A stretch of DNA of 64,000 bases from positions 714,741 to 778,740 of the forward strand of contig NZ_BMQJ01000001.1 of the NCBI RefSeq assembly GCF_014648055.1, given 5' to 3'. The notes under the pieces were generated by a model. The model was not told the origin of the DNA and made no database searches. It saw only the letters and a list, made by a program, of their open reading frames with translations. The DNA is from Streptosporangium pseudovulgare. Its GTDB lineage: Bacteria > Actinomycetota > Actinomycetes > Streptosporangiales > Streptosporangiaceae. The translations under genes and the position numbers were made by a program. Below are positions 43,603-55,621 of this stretch, piece by piece (the first letter of the stretch is position 1; the number at the start of each line of letters is the position of its first letter).

Positions 43603-44733
43603 ATGTCCCGCATCGTGATCGTCGGCGGGGGGTTCGCGGGGGTCTGGAGTGCCGTCGCGGCGGCCCGCACGCGTGGGGATGGGAAGAGCCCGCGCATCAC
43701 GCTCGTCACCCCGGACGACGACCTCGTGCTACGTCCCCGGCTGCACCGGCTCGACCCGGACGCCGCCCGCGTGCCGCTGAAGCGGATCCTGGCGCCGGTG
43801 GGCGTGGAGCACCTGCGCGCGAAGGTGACGGGCATCGACATCTCGGGACACCGCGTCACCGCGGACGGCCACGAGATCGGCTACGACCGCCTGGTGCTGG
43901 CCTCCGGCAGCCGCCTGGTGCGCCCCGGCCTGCCGGGCGCCGAGCACCTGTTCGACGTCGACACCGCCGAGGGCACGGCCCGGCTCGCAAGCCGCCTGCG
44001 GGGGCTGGACGATTTCACGGCCGTGGTCGTCGGGGCCGGATTCACCGGCCTGGAGGTCGCCACCGAGCTCGCCGCCCGCGGGAACGTGGTGCTGGTGGAG
44101 CGCGCGGACGTCGTCGGTCCCGACCTCGGGCCCGGACCGCGCCCGGTGATCGAGGCGGCCCTGGCCGACCTGGGGATCCGGACCCTGCTCGGCACGACCG
44201 TCGCCGCCGTGGACGCCGGGGGCGTGACCCTCGCCGAGGGCACCCGGATCGCGGCCGACGCGGTCGTCTGGACGGGAGGCGTGCAGGCCGGCCCGCTCAC
44301 CGCGCTGGTCCCCGGCGAGCGGGACCACCTGGGCCGCCTCGCGGTGGACCGGCATCTGCGGGTCCGCGGGGAGGCCACCGGTGACGTCTTCGCCGCCGGG
44401 GACGTCGCCGCCGCCCTCGCCGAACCCGGCCACCATGTCCTGCAGTGCTGCCAGCACGCCGTGCCGATGGGGAAGGTGGCGGGCCGCAACGCCGCCGCCG
44501 ACCTGCTCGGGCTGCCGCCGGAGGACTTCGCGCCCGATCCGTACGTCACCTGCCTGGACCTCGGGGCCGCCGGGGCGGTGACCACCGCGGGCTGGGACCG
44601 CACGGTCCGGCTGACCGGGGCGGCGGCCAAGGAACGGAAGGAGCTGATCCTGAGGATGATCCGGCCGCCGCTCGACGACGCCGGGGAGATCTTCCGCGCG
44701 GCCTCCCGTCAGGGCGTGGGCGTCCCTCGCTGA
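43603..44733 (+). CDS. NDH-2-like FAD-dependent pyridine nucleotide oxidoreductase
   Basis: Flavoprotein of 376 residues starting MSRIVIVGGGFAGVWSAVAA, with a second dinucleotide site VVVGAGFTGLEVATELAARG near residue 142 and the FAD-binding GDVFAAGDVAAALAEPG near 260. The layout matches type II NADH dehydrogenase-like oxidoreductases. A C-terminal membrane-anchoring helix is not evident, so a true NADH:quinone reductase role is uncertain. GGAGGGGG is 5 nt before ATG 43603, an excellent start. Next to menA it may pass electrons to menaquinone. Confidence 0.87.
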   Translation: MSRIVIVGGGFAGVWSAVAAARTRGDGKSPRITLVTPDDDLVLRPRLHRLDPDAARVPLKRILAPVGVEHLRAKVTGIDISGHRVTADGHEIGYDRLVLASGSRLVRPGLPGAEHLFDVDTAEGTARLASRLRGLDDFTAVVVGAGFTGLEVATELAARGNVVLVERADVVGPDLGPGPRPVIEAALADLGIRTLLGTTVAAVDAGGVTLAEGTRIAADAVVWTGGVQAGPLTALVPGERDHLGRLAVDRHLRVRGEATGDVFAAGDVAAALAEPGHHVLQCCQHAVPMGKVAGRNAAADLLGLPPEDFAPDPYVTCLDLGAAGAVTTAGWDRTVRLTGAAAKERKELILRMIRPPLDDAGEIFRAASRQGVGVPR

Positions 44734-44911
44734 TCCCCGTGCCCCGCCGTCCCGGCCCGGGAGCCGGAGACGGCGGGGGCGGGACCGGCACGGCCGCACC
44801 CGGGACGGCGACGCGGCACACCCTGGACGGCGGCGCGACCGCGGCCCGGGTACGGCCGCGACCGCACGTCGAGACGGACCACGGGAACCGGCCCGGCCGG
44901 CGAGGCGGGGC

Positions 44912-45427
44912 TCAGCCGGACAGCGGGCGGCGCATCACCACGCGGGGCGCGAGCTCGATGCCCAGCTCGCGTTCATGCGCCACCAGCGCGGCCATCTCCG
45001 GCCCCCACTCGGCGGGGTCCAGTACGGCGAAGCCCCGCCGGGCGTACCAGGGCGCGTTCCACGGCACGTCCCGGAACGTCGTCAGCGTCACGGCTGCCGC
45101 GCCGGTCGAGGCCGCGTGGTCGCAGACCGCCTCCAGCAGCCGTCCCCCGATGCCGCGCCGCCCGTGATCGGGGTGGACGGCGAGCTGATCGAGGTGGACG
45201 TCGCCGTCCACCCGGCCGATCATGGCGAAGCCGACCGGCGGCGTGCCGGCCACCAGGACCCGCGACGGGTCGCCGGCCTCCTCGATCATCGTGGTGCCCG
45301 GCGGGAAGGTGATGCCCACCGCGGCGAACACTCCGTCCGCGGCGGTCTCCACCGCGGCCAGCCCGGCCAGCTCCCCCGCCTCGGCCCAGCGCACCCCGGC
45401 TGGGTCCGGGCGTCGATCTCCTGTCAC
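44912..45427 (-). CDS. GNAT-family N-acetyltransferase
   Basis: Acetyltransferase of 171 residues, with acetyl-CoA motif HLDQLAVHPDHGRRGIGGRL near residues 78-97 and AAAVTLTTFRDVPWNAPWYA, RRGFAVLD after it. GTG 45427 is chosen: TATCCT lies 8 nt upstream on the minus strand, again a leaderless layout. The open frame continues 100 codons further upstream, through a 30-bp tandem repeat encoding a 10-residue Val-Arg-Gly repeat; that part is not family-like and is probably non-coding. Substrate unknown. Confidence 0.85.
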   Translation of the reverse strand: MTGDRRPDPAGVRWAEAGELAGLAAVETAADGVFAAVGITFPPGTTMIEEAGDPSRVLVAGTPPVGFAMIGRVDGDVHLDQLAVHPDHGRRGIGGRLLEAVCDHAASTGAAAVTLTTFRDVPWNAPWYARRGFAVLDPAEWGPEMAALVAHERELGIELAPRVVMRRPLSG

Positions 45428-45560
45428 GGAACCGGAGGATACCGGGGACGCGTGCCTCCTCGCCGGGTGACCGGGCCGTTGGGAAGGCCCGCGGCAGCCG
45501 GGTGCCCGGGATCTCGGGACGCCGGGGGATCCGGCGGAGGTCCGGAGTTCGGCGCCCGCG

Positions 45561-45780
45561 CCCCGGACGACGCGACAGAACGCCTCCGCGCCCCGGACGA
45601 CGCGAGAGGACACCTCAGCGCTTCGGACGACCTCAGCGCCCCGGACGCCACGAAGGGACGCCTCCACGCCCCGGACGACGCGAGAGGACACCTCAGCGCC
45701 CCGGACGACATGAAAGGACGCCTCCACGCCCCGGACGACGCGAGAGGGCGCCTTTGCGCCCGGACGGCACGAAGGACGGC
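45561..45780. repeat. 30-bp tandem repeat, about eight units
   Basis: Units containing CCCCGGACGACGCGAGAGG or a variant start at 45561, 45591, 45621, 45639, 45669, 45699, 45729 and 45759, so the period is 30 bp with one 18-bp step. The array fills most of the 408-bp gap between the acetyltransferase gene and dapB. Since 30 is a multiple of three and no stops occur, both strands stay open across it. Confidence 0.95.
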
Positions 45781-45795
45781 ATCGGACGGCCCGCC

Positions 45796-45824
45796 GGGCC
45801 CGTCAGATGCCGCCGGACGGGCCC
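45796..45824 (-). terminator. dapB terminator hairpin
   Basis: GGGCCCGTC (45796-45804) pairs with GACGGGCCC (45816-45824), 9 bp perfect, 11-nt loop, starting 12 nt beyond the dapB stop. Confidence 0.65.
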
Positions 45825-45835
45825 AGGACGGCCGC

Positions 45836-48173
<2,338 letters not shown>

Positions 48174-48177
<4 letters not shown>

Positions 48178-50513
48178 GAGTTGCGGTCTTCCCCCCCGCG
48201 GCTGCCGCCGCCGCTGCTGCTGCGGGTGCGGGTGCGGGTGCGGCGCGGCCGCTCCTCACCCGACGCGGCCGCCGGGGCGGTGGACGCGACGGGAGCGTCG
48301 TCACCCGACTCCGGGGTGCCGGCCTCGCCCTTGGCCTCCGCCTCCCGCTCGACGACCTCGACCGGGACCAGGGACAGCTTGCCGCGCGAGTCGATCTCGG
48401 CGATCTCCACCTGGATCTTCTCACCGACGTTCATGACGTCCTCGACGTTCTCGATGCGCTTGCCGCCGTGCAGCTTGCGGATCTGGGAGACGTGCAGCAG
48501 GCCGTCCTTGCCCGGCATGAGGGAGATGAAGGCGCCGAAGGCGGCGATCTTGACGACCGTGCCCAGGTAGCGCTCCCCGACCTCCGGCATGTGCGGGTTG
48601 GCGATGGCGTTGATCGCCGACCGGGCCGCCTCGGCGGACGGGCCGTCGGTGGCGCCGATGTAGATCGTGCCGTCGTCCTCGATCGTGATCTCGGCGCCGG
48701 TGTCGTCCTGGATCTGGTTGATCATCTTGCCCTTCGGGCCGATGACCTCGCCGATCTTGTCGACCGGGACCTTGATCGTGATGATGCGCGGCGCGGTGGC
48801 GTTCATCTCCGCCGGAGAGTCGATGGCCTCCTGCATCACGTCGATGATGGCCAGCCGCGCGCCCTTGGCCTGCTTCAGCGCGGCGCCCAGGACCGAGGCG
48901 GGGATGCCGTCGAGCTTGGTGTCGAGCTGGAGCGCGGTGATGACGTCCTTGGTGCCGGCGACCTTGAAGTCCATGTCGCCCATGGCGTCCTCGGCGCCGA
49001 GGATGTCGGTCAGCGTGACGTACTGGTCGCCCTCGTTGATCAGGCCCATCGCGATGCCCGCGACGATGCCCTTGAGCGGGACGCCCGCGTCGAGCAGCGC
49101 CATCGTCGAGGCGCAGACCGAGCCCATGGAGGTCGAGCCGTTGGAGCCGAGCGCCTCGGAGACCTGGCGGATCGCGTAGGGGAACTCCTCGCGGGCCGGC
49201 AGGACCGGGATGAGCGCCCGCTCGGCGAGCGCGCCGTGGCCGATCTCGCGGCGCTTGGGCGAACCCACGCGGCCGGTCTCGCCGGTGGAGTAGGGCGGGA
49301 AGTTGTAGTTGTGCATGTAGCGCTTGGTGCGCTCGGGGTTGAGCGTGTCGATCATCTGCTCCATGCGGAGCATGTTCAGCGTCGTGATGCCCAGGATCTG
49401 GGTCTCACCGCGCTCGAACAGGGCCGAGCCGTGCACCCGGGGCACGACGTGGACCTCGGCGTTGAGCTGGCGGATGTCCTTGACCCCGCGGCCGTCGATG
49501 CGGACGCCCTCGCTGATGACCCGCTCGCGCATGAGCTTCTTGGTCACCGTGCGGAAGGCCGCGGAGATCTCCTTCTCGCGGCCCTCGAAGTCGGCGCCCA
49601 GCTTCTCCAGCGCCAGGGCCTTGACGCGGTCGAGCTCGGCCTCGCGCTCCTGCTTGCCGGCGATGGTCAGCGCCGCGGCGAGCTCGCTGCGGATCGCGGT
49701 GGTCACCGCCTCCAGGACGTCGTCCTGGTAGTCGAGGAACAGCGGGTACTCGGCGGTCTCCTTCGCGGCGACCTTGGCGATCCTGGCCTGCGCGTCGCAC
49801 AGCACCTTGATGAACGGCTTGGCCGCCTCAAGGCCCTGCGCCACGGTCTCCTCGGTCGGCGCGACGGCGCCCTCGGCGACGAGCTTGAGCGTGTCGCGGG
49901 TGGACTCGGCCTCGACCATCATGATCGCGACGTCGCCGTCCTCCAGGACGCGGCCGGCGACCACCATGTCGAAGGTGGCGCGCTCCAGCTCCGGGTGCGT
50001 CGGGAACGCGACCCACTGGCCGTCGATCAGCGCGACGCGGACGCCGCCGATCGGGCCGGAGAAGGGCAGCCCGGCGAGCTGGGTGGACAGGGACGCGGCG
50101 TTGATCGCGACCACGTCGTACAGGTGGTCGGGGTGCAGCGCCATGACGGTCGCCACGACCTGGATCTCGTTGCGCAGGCCCTTGACGAACGACGGGCGCA
50201 GCGGGCGGTCGATCAGCCGGCAGGTGAGGATGGCGTCCTCGGAGGGACGGCCCTCACGGCGGAAGAAGGAGCCGGGGATGCGGCCCGCGGCGTACATCCG
50301 CTCCTCGACGTCGACCGTCAGCGGGAAGAAGTCGAGGTTCTCCTTGGGATGCTTGGAGGCGGTGGTGGCCGAAAGGACCATCGTCTCGTCGTCGAGGTAG
50401 ACGACGGCGGAGCCCGCCGCCTGGCGCGCCAGCCGCCCGGTCTCGAACCGGACGGTACGCGTGCCGAATGAGCCGTTGTCGATGACGGCTTCGCTGTTGT
50501 GGACACCCTCCAC
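48174..50513 (-). CDS. pnp: Polyribonucleotide nucleotidyltransferase
   Basis: PNPase of 779 residues, phosphorolytic 3'-5' exoribonuclease and RNA tailing enzyme. Two RNase PH domains (first with [20 protein letters not shown], second with [20 protein letters not shown]), KH domain ([20 protein letters not shown]) and S1 domain ([20 protein letters not shown]) occur in order; a charged Arg/Thr/Ser-rich tail of about 50 residues follows. GTG 50513 is chosen because AAGGAGG lies about 7 nt upstream and it gives the known N-terminus [20 protein letters not shown]. It lies 320 bp downstream of rpsO. Confidence 0.97.
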
Positions 50514-50800
50514 GGGGGACCTCCTTGTGGGATCGGTCGCCCGCGCCCGGTCAGGCACGCGTGCCGCGCCTGATCGCTTTCGTGCCGGCCTCCCCGTAGG
50601 TGCAGCGCCGGTCTTCGATCGAAGCGCCCGGTTCCGTACGGCTCTCGCCGTGATGACCGGGGGCCACTACCGAGGACCGGCCCTCCCACGCCGTGGGGCG
50701 CGCTTGCTGGCGGACGCGGGGCAGTTGTCTCGGCTGTTCAGTTTTGCGCACCGGGCCGGTGTCCCCATGGCGCGACGCGCCGGACACCGCCCGATGAGGC

Positions 50801-50828
50801 CGGGGAGCGGCGCGTACGCCGCTCCCCG
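50801..50828 (-). terminator. rpsO terminator or pnp leader hairpin
   Basis: CGGGGAGCGGCG (50801-50812) and CGCCGCTCCCCG (50817-50828) form a perfect 12-bp stem with a CGTA loop, only 6 nt after the rpsO stop. In other bacteria rpsO-pnp hairpins are processed by RNase III; the same may apply here. The rest of the 50514-50800 gap shows no gene. Confidence 0.7.
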
Positions 50829-50834
50829 ATCATT

Positions 50835-51104
50835 CTATCGCCGCAGGCCGAGCCGCTCGATGAGCGAGCGGTAACGCTCGATGTCCTTGCTGGCGAGGTA
50901 CTTGAGCAGACGGCGACGACGACCGACGAGCAGCAGCAGGCCGCGGCGGCTGTGGTGGTCGTGCTTGTGCACCTTCAGGTGCTCGGTGAGCTCGCTGATG
51001 CGCTTGCTGAGCAGCGCGATCTGCACCTCGGGGGAACCGGTGTCGGTCTCGCCCTTGGCGTACTCACCGATGATCTGCTTCTTTGCTGCGGTGTCGAGCG
51101 ACAC
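50835..51104 (-). CDS. rpsO: 30S ribosomal protein S15
   Basis: Protein of 89 residues, exactly the family length. [20 protein letters not shown] opens it, followed by [20 protein letters not shown] and the rRNA-binding [21 protein letters not shown]15 binds 16S rRNA helices 20-22 and organises the platform of the small subunit. GTG 51104 has AAGGAGAG 4 nt upstream; the longer reading to 51158 is not family-like. Confidence 0.97.
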   Translation of the reverse strand: MSLDTAAKKQIIGEYAKGETDTGSPEVQIALLSKRISELTEHLKVHKHDHHSRRGLLLLVGRRRRLLKYLASKDIERYRSLIERLGLRR

Positions 51105-51369
51105 GTCTCTCCTTGAACCTCTACGGGCACGCGGGATCTCAGATGCCCGAACGACCATGCGTGCCTACAGTCGCCGTGGCGGTGTCAGCACCGGCGTCGC
51201 GACCTCGTCGACATCGCCGGTTACAGAACTGACATGCCAGATTACCACCCGGCTCCAAGGTCTCGCACATCCGGCGCCGCGCGCCCCCGGGCGCCCGGCG
51301 TCATGCCCGCTGATACCCCTCGCGGCCCGTTCCATGCCCGCCGGTGGGAACCGGGGCCCCCGGGACGGC

Positions 51370-52347
51370 TCAGAAGGAGTCGGGAGGGGTCCAGACGGAG
51401 GTGAGACGGCGGGCCTCGTCGACGTCGGCCCGCATCTGCCCGATGAGCGCCTCGACCGAGTCGAACCTGAGGTTGTCGCGGAGCCGCGGTCCGAAGTCGA
51501 CGGCCACGTGGGCGCCGTACAGCTCCAGGTCGTCGCGGTCGAGCGCGTACGCCTCGACGGTGCGGGGCACGCCCTCGAAGGTCGGGTTGGTGCCCACGGA
51601 GATCGCGGCGGGCCAGCGCTCACCGTCGTAGGCGACGGGGAGGTTGCCGTTCGGGACGCACTGCAGCCAGCCGGCGTAGACACCGTCGGCGGGGATCGCG
51701 GTGAAGGCGGGCGACTCGACGTTGGCGGTGGGGAAGCCGAGCTGCCGGCCCCGCTGGTAGCCCCGGACCACCACGCCCTCGACCCGATGGGGGCGGCCGA
51801 GCGCCACCGCGACGGCCTCGGTGTCGCCGGCGGCCAGCCGGTCCCGGATGAGGGTGGAGGAGATGATCCCCCCGTTGCTCACCAGCGGGACGGCCTCGGC
51901 CACGAAGTCGTACTTCTCGCCGAGCGTCTGCAGCGTCTCGATGTCGCCGGCGGCCTTGTGGCCGAACCGGAAGTTCTCGCCGACCACGACACCGCCGGCG
52001 TGCAGCCGGTCGACCAGGATGGTCTGCACGAACTCGTCCGGGCTCATCCGGGAGAACTCCAGCGTGAACGGCAGCACGCAGACCGCGTCCACGCCGAGCG
52101 CGGCCAGCAGCTCGGTGCGGTGCCGGGGCGTCGTCAGCCTCAGCGGGTGCGTGCCCGGCCGCACCACCTCCTCCGGGTGGGGGTCGAAGGTGATCACGAC
52201 CGAGGACATGCCGAGCTCGCGGGCCATCTCCACGGCACGGGTCACCATCTTCTGGTGACCGCGGTGGACCCCGTCGAAGACGCCGATCGTGATGACGGAC
52301 CTGCCCCAGTCCCCGGGCACGTCTTCCAATCCGTGCCAGCCTCGCAC
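51370..52347 (-). CDS. ribF: Bifunctional riboflavin kinase / FMN adenylyltransferase
   Basis: Enzyme of 325 residues making FMN and FAD. The N-terminal nucleotidyltransferase domain has SVITIGVFDGVHRGHQKMVT and ISSTLIRDRLAAGD; the C-terminal kinase domain has RGRQLGFPTANVESPAF, DGVYAGWL and ISVGTNPTFEG. GTG 52347 (VRGWHGLEDVPGDWGRSVIT) has AGAGG close upstream and is the conserved actinobacterial start. It follows truB in the usual order. Confidence 0.95.
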   Translation of the reverse strand: MRGWHGLEDVPGDWGRSVITIGVFDGVHRGHQKMVTRAVEMARELGMSSVVITFDPHPEEVVRPGTHPLRLTTPRHRTELLAALGVDAVCVLPFTLEFSRMSPDEFVQTILVDRLHAGGVVVGENFRFGHKAAGDIETLQTLGEKYDFVAEAVPLVSNGGIISSTLIRDRLAAGDTEAVAVALGRPHRVEGVVVRGYQRGRQLGFPTANVESPAFTAIPADGVYAGWLQCVPNGNLPVAYDGERWPAAISVGTNPTFEGVPRTVEAYALDRDDLELYGAHVAVDFGPRLRDNLRFDSVEALIGQMRADVDEARRLTSVWTPPDSF

Positions 52348-52490
52348 CGCAGCCTCTTCCCTCGTACCGGATCGACTTCCTAAAGCCTGCCACGTTCCGG
52401 GGGCTTTCCCGCAACCGGGGAGGCCGACGGAGATGACAGGCCACCTTACCTCGGACGGGGGAGCCGCCCTCCCGGGCACCGCCCTCAGCG

Positions 52491-52604
52491 CACGAAGACG
52501 CACCGTGCCCGGGGCACGAAGACGCGCCATGTTCAGGGCACGGAGACGCGCCGTGCCCAGAGCACGAAGACGCGCCGTGTTCAGGGGTCAGGGCACGAAG
52601 ACCG
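52491..52604. repeat. 24-bp tandem repeat copied from the truB 3' end
   Basis: CACGAAGACGC or a variant recurs at 52491, 52515, 52539 and 52563, a strict 24-bp period, and again at 52594 where it is the end of truB (Val-Phe-Val-Pro-stop on the minus strand). The array occupies the gap between truB and ribF. Confidence 0.9.
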
Positions 52605-53487
52605 CCAGCGACCTGGTGGACCTGCCGCGCTCCTCGACCAGCGCCAGGAGCGTGCCGTCCGGGCCGAACACCCCGATCGGCCCCTCACCGGCCCCCAGGG
52701 CGGGCAGCCGCCCGCCGTGCCCGACGACGGCCGCCTCCTCGGCGGTCACGTCCCGCCGTGGGAAGGCCGCGGCCACCGCCTCGGCCATCGGCGTGATCAC
52801 GCAGTCCGCGGCGAGCTGCTCGATGGTCCGGGCCGCCGACAGGTCGTAGGGGCCCACCCGGGTGCGGCGCAGGAACGTCAGGTGCCCCCCGGTGCCCAGC
52901 GCGGCGCCCAGGTCGCGGGCCAGCGCCCGGATGTAGGTGCCGCTGGAGCAGGTCACCGAGGCGTCGACGTCGACGACGTCGCCCTCGCGGCGGACGGCGG
53001 TGACCTCGAAGGCCGACACCGTGACCGGCCGCCCCCGCAGTTCGACCTCCTCCCCCGCCCGGACCCGCTTGTAGGCCCGCTCGCCGTTCACCTTGATGGC
53101 GCTGACCTGCGGCGGGACCTGCGTGATCCGGCCGGTCAGCGCGGCGATGCCCTCGGCGATCCCCTCGTCGGAGACGTGTGCGGCGGACGCGGTGGCGGTG
53201 ACCTCGCCCTCGGCGTCGTCGGTGTTGGTGGACACCCCGAGCCGGATCGTGGCGTCGTAGCCCTTCTCGGTGAGCGCGAGGTGCCCCAGCAGCCGGGTGG
53301 CCTTCTCCACGCCGACCACCAGCACCCCGGTGGCCATCGGGTCCAGCGTGCCGGCGTGCCCCACCCGGCGGGTGCCGGCGATGCCGCGGAGCTTGCCGAC
53401 GACGTCGTGGGAGGTCCATCCGGCGGGCTTGTCCACCACGATCAGCCCGCTCGGCGGCGGGGTGCGCTTGGCGCGAGCCGTACTCAT
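52588..53487 (-). CDS. truB: tRNA pseudouridine-55 synthase TruB
   Basis: Enzyme of 299 residues that makes the universal pseudouridine 55 in the T-loop of tRNA. Seen: GLIVVDKPAGWTSHDVVGKL, catalytic Asp in RVGHAGTLDPMATGVLVVGV, YDATIRLGVSTNTDDAEGEV, and SSGTYIRALARDLG; a small C-terminal PUA-like region follows. ATG 53487 gives MSTARAKRTPPPSG. GAAGGA upstream is somewhat distant. Downstream of nrnA by 140 bp of repeated sequence. Confidence 0.96.
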   Translation of the reverse strand: MSTARAKRTPPPSGLIVVDKPAGWTSHDVVGKLRGIAGTRRVGHAGTLDPMATGVLVVGVEKATRLLGHLALTEKGYDATIRLGVSTNTDDAEGEVTATASAAHVSDEGIAEGIAALTGRITQVPPQVSAIKVNGERAYKRVRAGEEVELRGRPVTVSAFEVTAVRREGDVVDVDASVTCSSGTYIRALARDLGAALGTGGHLTFLRRTRVGPYDLSAARTIEQLAADCVITPMAEAVAAAFPRRDVTAEEAAVVGHGGRLPALGAGEGPIGVFGPDGTLLALVEERGRSTRSLAVFVP

Positions 53488-53534
53488 GTCGGGGTCGTCC
53501 TTCTGCGAGAGCCTCTGCGGGAGCTTCGGCGGGG

Positions 53535-53630
53535 TTCTTCCGGGCGCGGGTTCTTCCGGGCGCGGGTGGTCCGGGTCGGGTTCTCCGGTGCGGGTTCTCG
53601 GCGCGGTCCCTCCGGGCGCGGGGTTCCTCA
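53535..53630. repeat. 14-16 bp tandem repeat TTCTTCCGGGCGCGGG and variants
   Basis: Units at 53535 and 53551 are identical over 16 bp; three to four diverged 14-bp units follow up to the nrnA stop at 53628. It fills the nrnA-truB gap. The last unit merges with the nrnA 3' end. Confidence 0.75.
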
Positions 53631-54644
53631 GGCGGCGCGGCGCAGCAGCGCGCGGAAGGCGGCCATCGTCTGCTCGACGGGCTGGTGGGAGGTGAAGCCC
53701 GCCGCCTTGGCGTGCCCGCCGCCGCCCAGCGTGGCGCAGACGCGGGAGAGGTCGATCCCGCCCTTGGAGCGGGTGGAGACCTGCCAGGCGCCCCCGTCGT
53801 CCTCCTTGAGGATCACCGCCACGTCCGCGTCGTCGGTGCGGCGGACCACGTCGATGATGCCCTCCACCTCGTGGTACGGCAGGCCGTAGGCCGCCCGGTC
53901 GTCGCGGGTGACGTACGTCCAGACCAGCCCCAGGCCGTCGCCCGTCTCCGGTTCCAGGACCACCCGCTCCAGGGCGAGGCCGAGCACCCGGAGGTAGCCG
54001 AACGGGGAGCGGTCCCACAGTTCCCGGGCGATCTCCTCGGGGTTCAGGCCGGTGGCGATGAGCCGCCCGGCCATGGCGTGCACCTCGGAGGTGGTCGAGG
54101 AGTGCCGGAACGACCCGGTGTCGGTGACCAGCCCGGCGTACAGGCAGGTCGCGATGTCGCGGTCGACCGGCAGGCCGAGCCGCCGGATCAGCTCCTCGGC
54201 GAGCACCGCGGTGGCCGCGGCTCCGGGGTCGACCAGGTTGAGCGTGCCGAAGCCGACGTGGGACGGGTGGTGGTCGACCACCACCAGCTCGCGCGCCTTG
54301 CCCGCGACGCGGGCCAGCTCGCCCAGCCGGTCGGCGGTGGGCGCGTCGAAGGAGATCATCAGCTCGGGCGCGGCGGGGTAGTCGTCGGGGTCGACGAGGA
54401 GGTCCTGGCCCGGCAGGAAACGCAGCAGCCGGGGCACTGTGAAGCCGCGTTCCCCGAAGGAGGCCACGACCCGCTTGCCCACCGCCCGCAGCGCCAGCCC
54501 GACCGCCAGGGTCGAGCCGAGCGCGTCGCCGTCCGGGGAGATGTGGCAGGCCAGCGCGACCTCCTCGGCGGAGGAGACCAGCTCGACGGCCCGGTCCCAG
54601 TCACGGCCGGGAACCGGGCCCTCGTCACGCGGCTGCGGCGTCAC
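53628..54644 (-). CDS. nrnA: DHH-family phosphoesterase (NrnA-like oligoribonuclease / pAp phosphatase)
   Basis: Protein of 338 residues with DHH and DHHA1 domains. Metal motifs: [30 protein letters not shown] and the [11 protein letters not shown] segment; the C-terminal [11 protein letters not shown] is the DHHA1 nucleotide-binding signature. Actinobacterial homologs degrade nanoRNA and dephosphorylate pAp, and act on cyclic dinucleotide breakdown products. GTG 54644 overlaps the rbfA stop in GTGA, so it is coupled to rbfA. Confidence 0.93.
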   Translation of the reverse strand: MTPQPRDEGPVPGRDWDRAVELVSSAEEVALACHISPDGDALGSTLAVGLALRAVGKRVVASFGERGFTVPRLLRFLPGQDLLVDPDDYPAAPELMISFDAPTADRLGELARVAGKARELVVVDHHPSHVGFGTLNLVDPGAAATAVLAEELIRRLGLPVDRDIATCLYAGLVTDTGSFRHSSTTSEVHAMAGRLIATGLNPEEIARELWDRSPFGYLRVLGLALERVVLEPETGDGLGLVWTYVTRDDRAAYGLPYHEVEGIIDVVRRTDDADVAVILKEDDGGAWQVSTRSKGGIDLSRVCATLGGGGHAKAAGFTSHQPVEQTMAAFRALLRRAA

Positions 54645-55129
54645 GTCGCCGAGCGTCCCGCGCGCTCGGACGGCTCGCCCTCGGCCTCCTCGGCCTCCTC
54701 GGAGCCGTCCCTGTCCTCGGGCCTGCGGTAGGGGTCGGCGTCACCGGCGTGCCGCGCGGTCTCCGCCCGCCTGGCGATCTCGGCGTCCCTGGCCCTCGCC
54801 TCGGCGAACAGGTCGTCGAGGTGCCGGGCGTTGTCGGGGAGGGGGTCGTGGGTGAACAGCAGCGTCGGCGTGTGCCGCAGTCCGGTCTGGCGGCCCACCT
54901 CCGAGCGGATGAGCCCCTTGGCGCTCTCCAGCGCCGCCGCCGAGTCGGCCCGCTCGGCCTCGGAGCCGAACACGGTGTAGAACACCGTCGCCTCACTCAG
55001 GTCGTTGGTGACCCGCGTGTCGGTCACCGTCACGAAACCGAGCCGAGGGTCCTTGATCCGGCGCTCCAGCATCTCGGCGACGATCTGCTGGATCCGGTCG
55101 GCGATCTTACGTGCGCGTCCTGCGTCCAT
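54641..55129 (-). CDS. rbfA: 30S ribosome-binding factor A
   Basis: Ribosome maturation factor of 162 residues with a KH-like fold; start [20 protein letters not shown], followed by [20 protein letters not shown] and [14 protein letters not shown]. The core of about 120 residues is followed by an acidic actinobacterial tail (about 40 residues). GGGGGGAG precedes ATG 55129. Works with IF-2 and RimP in late 16S rRNA maturation. Confidence 0.95.
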   Translation of the reverse strand: MDAGRARKIADRIQQIVAEMLERRIKDPRLGFVTVTDTRVTNDLSEATVFYTVFGSEAERADSAAALESAKGLIRSEVGRQTGLRHTPTLLFTHDPLPDNARHLDDLFAEARARDAEIARRAETARHAGDADPYRRPEDRDGSEEAEEAEGEPSERAGRSAT

Positions 55130-55193
55130 GTTCGCTCTCCCCCCTTCTCACAGTACGGCCGGACGCAAGCGGGGGGCGGCCGGCCGTCTGCGG

Positions 55194-55493
55194 CTAGTCC
55201 TCGTTGTCGTTGTAGAGCCGCTGCCTGGCCGACAGCAGCTCGATCTCCGGGTGGAACGCGACCAGGCGCTCGCAGTCGTCCATGACCGCGCCGCAGTTCG
55301 CGGCGGTCGCCGAGACGACCGCGATTCCGATCTCCGTACGGCGGTGCAGGTCCAGATGGCCGGTCTCGGCGACGGCCACACCCGGGAACCGTCGCTGCAC
55401 CTCGGCGATGATGGGTCGCACCACGGAGCGCTTCTGCTTCAGCGAGTGGACGTCGCCGAGCAGGATGTCCAGTGTGAGGGCACCTACATACAT
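55194..55493 (-). CDS. DUF503 (YlxP-like) protein
   Basis: Protein of 99 residues, start MYVGALTLDILLGDVHSLKQ then KRSVVRPIIAEVQRRFPGVA, the DUF503 signature. Members sit between infB and rbfA in many Gram-positive genomes; role thought to be ribosome-associated but not settled. It is separated from infB by a strong hairpin and from rbfA by 64 nt. Confidence 0.92.
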   Translation of the reverse strand: MYVGALTLDILLGDVHSLKQKRSVVRPIIAEVQRRFPGVAVAETGHLDLHRRTEIGIAVVSATAANCGAVMDDCERLVAFHPEIELLSARQRLYNDNED

Positions 55494-55523
55494 GTCGGAT
55501 CACGCCACGAGTGTCGTCGTGCC

Positions 55524-55610
55524 GCCGGCGGGCGCGGGACCGCCCGCCGGCCGGTGGCCCCCGCCCACGAGGTGGGCGGGGGCCTTCCGGCCGGCGGGCG
55601 GCCCGTCACC
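55524..55610 (-). terminator. Hairpin cluster after infB
   Basis: GGCCCCCGCCCAC (55556-55568) and GTGGGCGGGGGCC (55572-55584) form a 13-bp perfect stem with a GAG loop. It is flanked by GCCGGCGGGC / GCCCGCCGGC type repeats at 55522-55552 and 55585-55602 that can pair with each other. It starts about 12 nt after the infB stop and may terminate or attenuate readthrough into DUF503-rbfA. Confidence 0.7.
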
Positions 55611-55621
55611 GGACCGGGACA

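Noticed and set aside
45561..45780. Possible CRISPR array because of regular 30-bp spacing.
   Set aside because: Whole units are repeated without variable spacers, and no cas genes are present.
48468..50471. Long plus-strand open frame antisense to pnp.
   Set aside because: Low-complexity shadow of a well-conserved gene.
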